From assembly GCF_030272615.1 (NCBI RefSeq), contig NC_081409.1:648056468-648120467 (forward strand): a stretch of 64,000 nt of DNA. The letters run 5' to 3'. Of this stretch, positions 47,575-58,504 are shown piece after piece. Made by a program: the position numbers and the translations under genes. The stretch comes from Cryptomeria japonica (taxonomy: Eukaryota; Streptophyta; Pinopsida; Cupressales; Cupressaceae). Positions within the stretch are counted from its first letter, which is position 1; each line of letters begins with the position of its first letter. The notes below the pieces were generated by a model. It was given only the letters and a program-made list of their open reading frames with translations. It was not told where the DNA came from and searched no databases.

Positions 47575-49367
47575 AGAAAAAACTATAACCCAACAAATAA
47601 ATTACTAGTAAATAAATATACCAAAAAACTCAAATCTCTGACACAAAACAGAGATTGGGAAAAACACCAATTCCCATACAATTTCCTTCACAAAGCCAAA
47701 TTGGTTGAAAACTAAAAAGATTGGTAATCCCCAATTAAATTTTTGGGCCAAAACAAGAATGGAGGAAGAGAAATTTTAACTCAAAATTCCTCCAAATTTT
47801 GAAACTTCCAGGAAGAAAAATAATTAAGGAAGCACAAGAGGGTAATTTTGGCAAAATTTTGCTAGCACATCCTCCCCAATTTCACAAATTAAAAACTACA
47901 ACATATACAAAAAATCAATTCCATACATAAAAAAAAATGGAGGAATTGATTTCAACAAAAATATAATATGAAATAATCCACAGAAAAATATTGGAGGTGC
48001 ATTCTTAATCAATAATGGACTGAGATTCCCATTAAATCTTATAACAACTATTTCAAAACAACTGCAATCATTTTACCAATTTTCACACAACATACAGGAA
48101 GAAGGGGAAGAAATATAATTTTTTTGTAAACAAAACAAGGTAGAGGCTATCCAACTTGTGAAGCTTTCAGGGAAGCAATTTGTGAAAGAGCTTCAACCTT
48201 GCAACCAAATTCTCAAACCAGATCCTTCTTCCAAACAAATTTTTAAACTTTGCCTTCCAAAAATATGCATCCCTCTTCCCGTGAACTCATAGGCATAAAT
48301 AGAAATATATTTCAACCTAAACTTTTAGGTTGAAAATGTTTTTTCATCCAAAAACAATTTTCAATTAAAAAAGTTACTTTTCTAATTTCTTTCAAAAAGG
48401 TAAACGGAAATTTCATTTTCTTTTAAAATTCATTTCTTTTCTCAATAAAATAAATCAACTTTTCCTAAAAAGTGATAAAGGCAATAATTTAATTCTATTT
48501 TTAAATTTTTATTTTTATTTTTAAAAAATCTAAAAAGCAATAGCATGCAATTAACTTTATTTGTTCTTCTACTTGATTTAAATGTAATCACTTTTCTAAA
48601 GTAATGCAATTATTAATTTAAATTTAATAACTTCATTCAATTAACTAAGTCTATAACACAAAGGCATAATAATACATAAATTAAATATAACAACTATGAA
48701 ATGACGCCATAGACTCAAATAAATAATCTAATCCACTAGGGAATACAAACCGAGAAAAACCACACGAAGACTCTGAAAAAGTCAAACTATCAAAATTCGA
48801 AGGCCGAACAAATGGAAAGGACGACCAACTGACGACACTCACATGAGTAAACTGAGGGTCAACAACTATCCTCCACTCCAATTAAAAAAAAAGGCATGCT
48901 CAGACTTATGAAGCCAGGTGGAGATGATACCCCGTACCTACCCGATACTTGTACCAGCAATGTCCTGCATCATCAAACCACACATGCATATAGACAAATA
49001 TATATATATATATACATAAAATCAAACACGACATGTACACCGATGAAGGAGAATCGTGACATTCCTTGTCTCACCAGAGTGAGTGAAGGAAAATCATCCC
49101 CTCACATCCCATACACTTGCAAACACGCAACATATAAATAACACACCGCATGTGTAAGGTAAAAGTGTCAGTCCATGACAATAATCCATAAAAATAACAT
49201 TAATCACAAGTCCTGAAATATTGTAATAAAGCATATATCACATATCCAATTAAAGCACGAAATAACATTGAATAAGTCTGATTAAAGTATAGCAGTAGTG
49301 TAACAATTGAAAAGTCAACTGCAGTAAAATATGAGTCTAACAAGTTCAATCGAGAAGGGGTACTACA
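45514..49367 (-). mobile_element. Solo gypsy LTR of 3.85 kb, TSD CCGAG
   Basis: The plus strand starts TGTAATACCC and ends GGTACTACA. A perfect CCGAG duplication is at 45509-45513 and 49368-49372. It is collinear with LTR A of the AC element (for example 45960-46440 against 51180-51780) but much more diverged than A is from C, so it is a separate insertion of a related family. Contains (AC)20 at 47281-47320 and (AC)12 at 47538-47562. No interior and no gene. Confidence 0.88.
47281..47320. repeat. (AC)20 microsatellite
   Basis: Twenty perfect AC units inside the solo gypsy LTR; a second tract of about 12 units is at 47538-47562. Confidence 0.97.
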
Positions 49368-49372
49368 CCGAG

Positions 49373-50770
49373 CATCCACATCCTCGAGAACCTTCTCCTC
49401 GACCATGACCTGCAGACTCTATGATCATATCATGATGCTCCTCTTGGCGGTTATCAACCGCTGCATGAATCCTGTAACTCCTGCCTGCATCTCCAACTGT
49501 AGGCTCTGAAGCAACTGTTCCACGATTGGATCCCTGAGTACCCTTCTGAGGGAAATACCTAACAATGTGATCCTATTGGCCACATGAAAAACATATTGTA
49601 CCACGGCCAAAACCACTATCACCAGAGGGCGCACTTGACTGTTGGTGACCACTCCAACTAACTACTGATTGAGTGTTATGCAAAGGCTGGTCATTGCGAT
49701 CACACTTGTTCCTTTCCCAATTCCTATTCCTTCCAGAGTGAGAACCCTCACCTTGATGATGGTTGAAGTTCTTATGCTTTAATAGATGCTGCTGTTGACC
49801 AAAGGATAATCCCCCTCTAGAGCCTTGACCACTAGTGGTTGTGCTACCATTATGCACTTCGGTGTGACCCCCAGATACCCTAGGAAGCTTCTCCTCAACC
49901 AAACAAGATTTCTCAACTGTAACTTCCATGGTCTTACGTTCTAAAACCCTCACATCTCCACTGATCTGATCATCGAGACCTGTGATAAAATGTTGCACTA
50001 ACATGGTCCCATCATTTCCGATCCTCGCATATCTCTTAAGCTCGTAGAAACATCTCTCATATTATTCCACTATCATGTTTAACTATCGCAGTTCATGGAA
50101 TTTGTCTGCTCTGCGCCACCTCCAGTGATTTGAAAGAAACCGTGTCTAAAATTGTTCTACAAATAAGTCCCAAGAGATTGTGTTGATATCCAAACTTAAC
50201 TTATATTCTTCTAACTGCCACCAGGTATATGCAAAACCTCTTAGGTGGATAATTGTGCATCTTGCCTTAGTATTGGTACTGAAGGGATGCATAGAGAAAC
50301 ATCGATCTAATTCAATCAACCAATTTTCTACCTCTAGACCAATTCTGGTGCCATGGAATTTAGGAGGTTGTGTTCTCATCAAATCTCTCATGAATGCAAC
50401 CTCCTGTTATGACATATCATTACGAGGCCTCACAGGTGACCTCTCACAAGTCCCATTCTCTTGGAGAGGGCCCAATCGATCTAGGAGTTTCTTAAGCAAC
50501 ATTTGCAATTGATTCCCTGTCGAAGCTGACTGCTCAGGATTATGATTCCTAGAATCACTGTGGGAACCCTGCGAGGGGGTACTGTCAGCTGTGACCCCTT
50601 TGTTGTGTTCTTGGCTGTGACCTCTTCCATGGCCTCTACCTCGAGCTCTCGATATCCTACTGACAAAACAATGACACAAATGAGACGAGCAAACAACAAG
50701 AATAACACACATATAAAAACAAACAAATAATGAATGAACCCAAGAACACCTAAAGAACCCAGTGTTTGAA
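49373..50770 (-). pseudogene. AC element gag, degenerate
   Basis: Minus-strand reading after the primer site: a basic Arg/Gly-rich N-terminus (RARGRGHGRGH), a linker ending NDMS, then a gag capsid domain with PPKFHGTRIGLEVENWL and AYTWWQLEEYKL (50146-50391). After two or more stops a second half follows (MLVQHFITGLDDQI, 49573-50004). A Gln/Asn/His-rich stretch and the knuckle CFSCGQ-(stop)-DHIVRYF come last, final Cys lost. The capsid layout is that of Ty3/gypsy gag. The reading then enters the 3' interior with no pol sequence. Confidence 0.82.
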
Positions 50771-50775
50771 CTTGG

Positions 50776-50787
50776 GCTCTGATACCA
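50776..50787 (-). other. Primer binding site of the AC element (tRNA-iMet)
   Basis: The minus strand reads TGGTATCAGAGC two bases after LTR A. It fixes the orientation of the element and the inner boundary of the LTR. Confidence 0.92.
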
Positions 50788-50789
50788 AG

Positions 50790-52575
50790 TGTTAGACCTC
50801 GCCATGAGGCCCAGAGGACAAAACAAAATAGATAAAGAAAAAGTGAATAATTTTTTTTTGTTGAATAAAGATTATATTACGCATGTATAGAGATACATAC
50901 AACAAGATGGAAAAAGATACACATTTAAAAACTAGTAGTTGTCCTCAAGGCCCCATAACAATGCAACACAAGGTTGAACATCATCCAAAAACCCAACAAA
51001 GAACTACTATACAATTTACATCATTGATCCTTTACAAAGGTAAATGATAAAAATTACATTGCTCGAGAATTGCATATGAGCATTAAATACATTACAAAGG
51101 ATCCATAGTGATTCCATCTCCAAGAGTAAATGAAGAGATATAGTACAAAAATCTGCATCATAAAAAGGTCTTTAATCTTCTATGAGCCATCACGAACATG
51201 AAGCGGAAGTAGCCAAACCAAATGGGTGTGAATAGCACTCCACCCAGCCATGTGGTACCATAAGGTCCACCCCTTATTCTAGGAGCTATCAACCAAACCC
51301 ACAAGGCAGAACCAAGCATACACAGATATCAACATGACTCACAAAAGCACTATAAGACTATACTCATAAGAGGATTCCACAAAACAAAAAACACAAAAGG
51401 CTCACAACATAAACATGATAAGAGTCACAATCGTTAAACCACTTACTTCCAGAGGCCCAAAGAAATCCACAGAAGGACAAACATCATATGATAACCAACC
51501 ACTTTCGGAGGCACAAAGCAATCCACGAAAGGATAAAAAAGTCGCAAGTTACCACTAGGTAGCAATAGGAAAGAGTGTCATCACTAGGTTGTCATGAGTT
51601 ACCCTGGTAGGTCTTCACTAGGTCCCAGCTCCCATCCTGGATTACCCTGGTGACCTCTCCCAACCCCTGGCCCAAATACAATCACTAGTGGACCACACCA
51701 AACTCTTGAAGGGACAAGATTGGTGGACGTTATTCCAGGCCTTCTCTACTTACCCCAAACCTATACGAGCGTTTGCAGATAAAAGAGACAACAATAATTA
51801 TCTTTATTAATGTGAACTAACTACCCACCCAAGTTTATTAATTAGTTTTTCACTTGTTTACAAAACTCCCATTAAGTTACCCTAGTGACCACTTTGGGTC
51901 CCGACCCCCAATGAAAGCCACTCCCCCTTGACTTGCACCTAGGAATCAAAATATAAAACAAAAGGTCATGATATCCAAAACACAAGGTGATAGGATTCCA
52001 ACCATAACAAGGCTTAGTCCACATGCTAGAAAAGATACCCAAAAGGAGTAATAACATCAATAGGCTAGGAATGACCATCTAGCACGCGAAAATCCACTGA
52101 TTCAAAATATCAGGATAAACAGTATATCAATGACCAACAGTGAAGGCTCGATTACCAAGGGAGTCATACAAGTTTCCAATCTTAAAACATTGAAGGACAA
52201 ATAGGGACTTACACAAAAAAGGAACTCTTACCTTGCCCTAGCCTCTGGAGCTAAAAACATTAAAACAACATAATCAAGAGTCCAATTATGATTAACAATA
52301 CAAACCAATACCAAGGTCTCATAAGGCCAAAGATAAAACCAAGGAATTTAAAACAACATCTATGACTTTATTAATTCAAATTTAACATTAAGTTTTCCAA
52401 AAATTCTAAATTCCAATCATTTATATTCATTCAATATTCCATTTGCACAATAAGATAATTTTTCATTGATCGGTCCTATTACGATAACCAAACACATTAC
52501 TACCAGTCCACAAACATGATTGGTTCAATAACAACAAAGCAAAATATAGAATTCAAAAATAAAATATACATATAT
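50790..52575 (-). repeat. AC LTR 'A', truncated at the LINE
   Basis: The plus strand starts TGTTAGACCTCGCC beside the primer site. Its last 313 nt match 19575-19879 closely. It stops at a TATATA tract where LINE sequence begins, and the rest of the roughly 4-kb LTR is not found beyond the LINE. Confidence 0.82.
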
Positions 52576-54115
52576 ATAATGCCTATTGATCATTGCATCA
52601 CCCTTAGACACTTGATAGAAAGCCTATTGTTGTTTTGTTGACTTCAAGAAAGCTTTTGACACGGTGCCTAGAGACAAACTTTGGAGCAGAATGGAAGAAT
52701 TAGACATCCCAGATGCGTTTAGGGTTGTTGTACATAGACTTTATGAAAAAGTTAGAGCTAAAATCATAATAAGTGAAGGTATGTCAAAGTGTTTTAGCAG
52801 TGACATTGGGGTTAAGCAAGGTTGCCCTTTATCTCCCACACTTGTTGGGCTATACATTGATAAGTTGGAGGCATGGTTAAGCAAGACTGGTGAAGAGGGC
52901 ATTCAATTGGCAGGTTATGTGGTGAAACTACTTTTATATGCTGATGATCTTATCCTAATTTGAAAATCAGAACAAGGTCTAAGAGAACATTTGAAGGGAT
53001 TAGAACACTTTGTTTAGGAAGTTGGGATGCAAGTGAATATCTCCAAGACCAAAGTCATGTTTTCTCACTAAAAAGAAAGGATAAGTAGTTTACCTTTCTC
53101 TTTGAAGGCAGTCCAATAGAAATAGTGAAAGAATACAAATATCTTGGGATTGACTTCCACTATAAGCTGAGTTGGGAGACTTGTAGAACAAAAATGATAC
53201 AGGGAGGTTGGAAAGCTTCACACTTGCTTCAAAATAGGTGTAGAAAAGATGAACTTTGGGATTGGAAAACCCAAAAAAATCTTTTTGGTCTGCTGGTTAT
53301 ACTAGTGATTCTTTATGGTTGCGAGGTGTGGGGGGGCAACATATCAAACTGTAGCTGGAGACAAATAAAAAGAATCCAGAAACATCTCATAACAAGTAAT
53401 CTCAAAGCTAAGGCCATAGTCTCTTATGAAATTCTTCTAGATGAAGCACTCTCCCATTGGAAGCATAATCAATAATACGATTGATAAGCTATTTAAAGAA
53501 GGTTGGAAACATGGATAACTAGCGTTGGCCTAAAATGGTGGTGGAGGAGATGCTTGATTGTAGGAAAAATGTGTGGATGAAGCAAAACAACAATTGGATG
53601 AACAAGTGGGGCATTGATTTGCATGAATGCCCTAATACCAATGGTGAAATAAAAAGTTACTTGATCCAAAAATTTCGAACTGCCATGTGCACAAAGTAGA
53701 TTGGAAGAAAAAAAAGCATATTACATCAAAGAGTTTAACCGAGCAAAGGACCACAATGAAAAATCATATCTAGGGGCAGCTATCAAAGGAAAAGTGAGGT
53801 TGTTGGCTGCACAACTAAGCACGAGGGCACATCATCTTAGATGTGAGACTGGTAGGTGGAAAATACTCAAGGAAACTTCGGAAGAAAGAGTTTGCACGTT
53901 TTGCAACAAGGGGGCACTGGAAACAAAATGGCGCTACATAATGGAATGCTTTGCTTACGAGGATATTCGTACCCAATACGAACATAGTTTAAAAGTTGAC
54001 AACATACACCAGCTATTTGGAAAAGACAAGATTAACCAGACAGGGAGCCTTCTCATCAAAATCAGTAGTAGGAGATCGGAAATTGAAAGGAATCCAAAGA
54101 TAATTTAAGAATTTT
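52576..54115 (+). pseudogene. LINE (non-LTR retrotransposon) ORF2 C-terminal half, degenerate
   Basis: A 5'-truncated LINE. RT blocks: FVDFKKAFDTVPRDKLW (about 52635-52685), GVKQGCPLSPTLVGLYID (52810-52865) and the catalytic YADDLILI (52938-52961). Stops follow near 52962 and 53015. The C-terminal part has EYKYLGIDFHYKLSWE (53131 on), GCEVWGGNISNCSWRQIKRI, then MNKWGIDLHECP and GRKKAYYIKEFNRAKD. A zinc-finger-like end CTFCNKGALETKWRYIMEC follows (about 53890-53950), with Arg where His is expected. No poly(A) tail recognised. The clade is not certain. It lies between the LTR nest and the MADS exon. Confidence 0.88.
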
Positions 54116-54682
54116 CATCTTGGTCCCATAGACTGTTTAGTCTCGTGAACGCCATTTAAATCTTTCTTTCATTCATTCATTATCTTCATTAATGTTTTAC
54201 AGTGTCCACGTGTATCACTCGTGGAGGGAAGAACTGCAATGACCGCGAACTCAACTTAAGGCCTGCAGCCATCAAGTCGACGAATTCGTTGAAGGCCAAA
54301 GATGACCGTCAAAGTTAAGTTCCATGCTCTCCGCGAGATCTGCACGGTGATAGCGATTAGCGACCCTTACGATGTCCAAAAGAATTGCGTAGCTATTCCC
54401 TCCTTTATTCAAAATATTATATACCAAAATTAGTATGATTATTATAGGAGTAGTCCATCTTAACCTCGTGGGGACACCAATCAAGCAACGTAAGGACAAT
54501 ATTTACTCAGAAGTACAGGCTTCAAGTCGTAAAATGTTTAATTAAGTTAAAATGTACGATGTCTACTTCAATAATACAAACCTAATACAAGTATAGCTAT
54601 TCATATGCTGATTTGAGTGGTCGTAGCTCTTGTTTGTATGGGGAGTCTTGCACTCTGCATCTCCGAATAGACGAGGGAAAAA
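54116..54682 (+). promoter_or_regulatory. 5' flank of the MADS-box exon
   Basis: About 570 nt of unique-looking sequence. TATA-like TTATATACC lies at about 54416-54424 and no CArG box was seen. Two short upstream frames precede the MADS start: 54605-54616 (three codons) and 54638-54670 (ten codons, ending 12 nt before the start). Whether they are in the transcript depends on the unknown start site. A minus-strand frame at 54272-54499 has no recognisable product. Confidence 0.4.
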
Positions 54683-54864
54683 ATGGTGAGGGGAAAAGTG
54701 CATCTGAAAAAGATAGAGAACCCTGTACATCGCAGGGTTACATTCTCCAAACGCAAGGCGGGACTGTTGAAGAAGGCTACCGAACTCTCTGTTCTCTGCG
54801 AAGCTGAAGTTGGTCTCATCATTTTCTCGCCCACGGGGAAGCTCTTCGAGTATGGCTGTCCCAG
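54683..54864 (+). CDS. MADS-box transcription factor, exon 1 (MIKC type, AGL12/XAL1-like)
   Basis: The 60 complete codons encode a whole MADS domain, a DNA-binding and dimerisation domain acting in the nucleus on CArG boxes. Seen: [19 protein letters not shown] at 1-19, the basic helix [19 protein letters not shown] (19-37), and the beta strands [17 protein letters not shown] (42-58). The ATG at 54683 gives the canonical start. The exon ends CCCAG|GTAAGG at 54864, in the phase and at the length (182 nt) usual for MIKC exon 1. IENPVHR and the FSP-GKLFE stretch are closest to AGL12/XAL1 (known for roles in root and flowering in Arabidopsis); SOC1-like genes share the MVRGK start. No I, K or C domain exon is recognisable to the window end. 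Codons are undamaged, unlike all neighbours. Subfamily is inference. Confidence 0.85.
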
Positions 54865-57273
54865 GTAAGGAATATCCTTTTCCCTCTGGGTTATAGTCTC
54901 CAATCCATTATAAATTACTCTTTATTTTATTTCCGATGTCAGAGAATTTTTAAGATTAAAAAATCCCTACAAACAGATAGATGCAGGATATACCGAATAA
55001 AATCATCGAAAACAAGCAGGAAAAAAAATTAATACTGTAGCTGCGAGTTCTGTAGTATTAATGGAACAAACATCCCTTAGTTCTTTTTGGCTTTATTTAG
55101 TACAATGAGGAAGCGAAGAAATCAGCGTGTTTGTGTGTGTTAAACCATACTTTACTGATCTCTGTGCACTTCGGAGGGCACGGCATTCAGGGAGTGCAAG
55201 TTGCTTTTAGATGGAGTAATTATTTTATCCTACGTACGTACCTTTATTTTTAAAATCTGCATTGCCATCATTTCGCAACTGTGTAGATCGTTCTTTTATA
55301 CAACCTGAAACAAAAACTGCCAGTACCTGATAATGAGCAGATTTTAAAAGGAGGCGGGAAAAGTTTTAGAACTATGCGAATTTTGTTTATTTTGGTTATT
55401 TCTTATTTTTATGAATTTCTTATCATAAGACATTTTTTGTGTTATAGTAGTTTTCTTTGAGTGCTTGATATGTGTCTTCATTTATTAGGTTTGGGACTTC
55501 AGTAGATTAAGATGGGTTCAAAAATAGTATTGTAATAAAAGTTTGGGGTCTTTTATATTCTTCATGAACAGTATATAGTATGAGTTATCTAGTTTTGTTC
55601 TCTTTGATATACATGGTTTATTGATATATATTTTACGTGGGTGCGATTTCTTATTCAGTTGGAAATGGATCACATGATAACATATAATGATAGCATTGTG
55701 ATTCGTAAATATTCAGATGTTTGAAGTGCACCATCTCATCATCATAATTAGAGAGATTGATAGTTCGTTGGAGACTTCAGATTATAGGGGGATTGTTGGC
55801 ATGCTTGAATTTTCTTTTTAGTCTCTCTTGATTGTTGGATTTTAAATGTAAAGGGAAACTTTGTTCATTTTGGTTTATTTCTTATTTTTACACATCTCTT
55901 CTTAAATTTTGTTTCATACTCAAACACATTTAGGTGGCTCGAAGGTGGTTATATCATCAATTTAGAATTATATATACTATTGTAAATTGATTTAATATTT
56001 CTTGAAGAAATATAAAATTTGTTGTATATCTATATTTATTATTGATCTTCTTTTCTCTATTATGATTTTTTTAGTATTCTTTACTTTCACAATATCTAGA
56101 TAGTGTGGCTTACAAGTATCTTCAAGAATAGTCAAATTTAGATTGAAGATGAATCGACCACAAAGTGGGTTAGAAGCTTAATAGTAAAAGGTTAATAGTA
56201 AACGGTGGTCCTAGGTTTGTGTTCTAGCCATTCATGATAAGGCTATCATTAGTTTCAAAGACAAACGAGGATGAGAGCCCCATGTTTTCACTATAAAGGA
56301 TTGATTTATTAATTGATAAAGTCTCTTAAACTTAAATCATAACTGTGACAATTATAATATATTTAAAATAATGATTAATATAATGGGTGCATTGATTGTA
56401 GAATGGTATTTTTTAGAAAAAGTTAATGACCAAGGGGCTTGTTGGATAAAATTTTGGCCATTTTTGATTTAATCATTAAGATGGTTCATTGGTGTTATTA
56501 GTGAGGCATTCAATATTATGTCATTTAGTATGTTAAAAGAGTTAAATTGGGTTTGAAAATTATGTATGTATGCCATTTGATAAGGGAATAAAATTCATAA
56601 TAGTTGCTAAAATAGATGAGGAACTTATCTTTTGGGAATTAAATATTGATCTTGCATAGATTCAACTTAGTGGTGGTATTGAGATAAATGGCATAGTTTA
56701 GAAAATATATTGGGTTCAAAATAATCTCTAATTTTAGTATAGTTTGAATCCATGTTGAGCAAGGTAAATCTTGTGCTTTGGAGTATTAACCAAGTGTTTA
56801 GAAATGCTCTAAATCTTGTAGGATTGATTTAGATGATTGAAAGTTGTTACCCCTTCATATTTCTCATATGTAAGGACTAATGATATTGTAAAATATCTTA
56901 GGGGGGTCAGTGGATAAAAAGGGTTGTTTTCTCCTAACTCCCCCTTATTTAGACAATCTTTACAATCATGGAAGAATTTTAAAGGCAAGAATCTTACACA
57001 TGAAAATGTCCTACATAAAATTTATTTAGAGTAAAATTCCATTATGTGATACAAAGTGAAACATTCTTAGAATGATTCCTCTTTAATGCATATAATTTTG
57101 AAATATGAATTTGATGTTAATTGATACACATTGAGTTCTTTAAGATACTGTAACAAATCAATATGATATGGGAATAGGTACAATAATTGCTTGTAATGAC
57201 TAGTAAAATAGGTAGGATTTAGTTAAATTTAAATTTAAAGGTTGAGATTTTAGGGGTTAATTTTATTTGCACC
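54865..57273 (+). other. Start of presumed MADS intron 1, no feature recognised
   Basis: AT-rich sequence starting with the donor GTAAGG. No conserved coding frame, LTR end or tandem array was recognised on either strand. It carries the left copy of the GCACC target duplication at its end (57269-57273). Confidence 0.5.
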
Positions 57274-58499
57274 TGTAGCATCCTAAAATTGCGACACTTG
57301 CAATTTCGACCGCATTTGGGTCTTCACGATGGCGACGCAACACTGAACCTGAATGGAGACCTCGAAACTTGTTCATGACATCAAAAACTGCATTTTTCAG
57401 CACCCTGGCCTGATCCTCCTTGCACCCTGCTGTCCCTGCAGGTGGGACCATGGCGCCCAGCGCCCTGGTCCCCCAGGACCATGGCGCCCAGTGCCTTGGT
57501 CCCTGGCCCTATTTTTGGGCCCGGTCTCTTTTGGGTCTCGGGTCTTTATGTTGGCAAATTGGAAAATAATCTTCCTAGGTCGGCCTAAGGTCGAAAAAAT
57601 CAGTCTATTAACCCTAATTGACAAGTATATAAACTACATTTCCTCTCCCATTTTGGTAGATGGAAAAAAAGCAGAAGTGACATTCAAACATTCAAGCATT
57701 CAAGCATTCAAGCATTCCTTCAAGCAATTGATCATTCTAAGTCTCCATTCAAGGCTAAGTGTTGCATTCAAGACAAGGATTCAACCATTGAAGAGGAGAT
57801 CACATACCACATACAACATACAACATACAACAACATTTACACCTTCGCATGTAAGAATACAAACATTCTTACAACAAGGTATTGGTACTTTATTACATTA
57901 CAATCATTTACATTTACAGCAATTTCTCATTTCTTGGTTAATTCCAAAACCGGGGTTTGACCTAAGGGCAAACCCCTAATCCCTAACCGCCCAATCGTCC
58001 TCGCTTTTCTGTGTGTAGGTTGCAGGTACGCGGCTGTAATTGAAGATCTGGAATCCTTGTGCAGAGACGAACAGATCCCCCTTCGTTTTGCGGATTTTTC
58101 GGAGGACCGTGTGCACGCCGGGCGCCATTGTCCAGTCAACTTTCGCTCAAATTTGCAGGACAGCGTCGTCTTGACATTTTACTGCTAATTCCAGGTCCGC
58201 AGCTTCGTCCTATATTCCTATCTCTGTTTATAAATGAATCTTTCTCACTTTTCATGCATTCCTAGTTCAATCTTTCTATCTACATTCTTTACAAAAGAGG
58301 GTAGCCTTACTGTCTTACCTTGAAACTCATTTAGAATCCAATCTTGCATTGTGTGGGATTGGATCTTGTGGGTTTCAACCCCTCTTTTGAATGTAAAGTC
58401 TCTCCTAAGTGAAAACCGTCAACCCTAGTGACCTCCTTTCTCTCTCCTTGGAGTGGTGTGGGGAACACTTAGGGTTCGATCGCGATTTTCCACTTTACA
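57274..58499 (+). mobile_element. Solo LTR of the non-autonomous family in the MADS intron, TSD GCACC
   Basis: 1226 nt, starting TGTAGCATCC and ending CCACTTTACA. Perfect GCACC at 57269-57273 and 58500-58504. Same family as 134-3537, in sense with the MADS exon. TATA box TATATAAA at 57626-57633, palindromic minisatellite with two units (57446-57502), CAAGCATT-type repeats at 57681-57725. Confidence 0.94.
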
Positions 58500-58504
58500 G
58501 CACC

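Larger units (their letters stand above)
19575..52575 (-). mobile_element. AC element: oldest gypsy layer with about 4-kb LTRs and gag-only interior
   Basis: Minus-strand element forming the base of the nest. LTR 'A' is 50790-52575 (truncated on the right), then an iMet primer site and a decayed gag (49373-50770). A short 3' interior with purine tract follows at 45369-45508. LTR 'C' is in pieces: 44395-45368, 33461-34841, 19575-19879, the remainder left of copia A. The pieces rejoin when later insertions with their TSDs are removed. 19575-19879 is about 95% identical by eye to 52263-52575, supporting A and C as one element's pair. No protease, RT or integrase sequence remains between gag and the purine tract. 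Confidence 0.75.

Noticed and set aside
52664-52963. RT with YADD as a possible retron, group II intron or diversity-generating RT
   Set aside because: Flanking LINE-type C-terminal motifs, plant context and absence of any partner RNA or target gene fit a decayed LINE.
54272-54499. Minus-strand 75-codon frame upstream of the MADS exon
   Set aside because: No recognisable domain, no splice context, length expected by chance.
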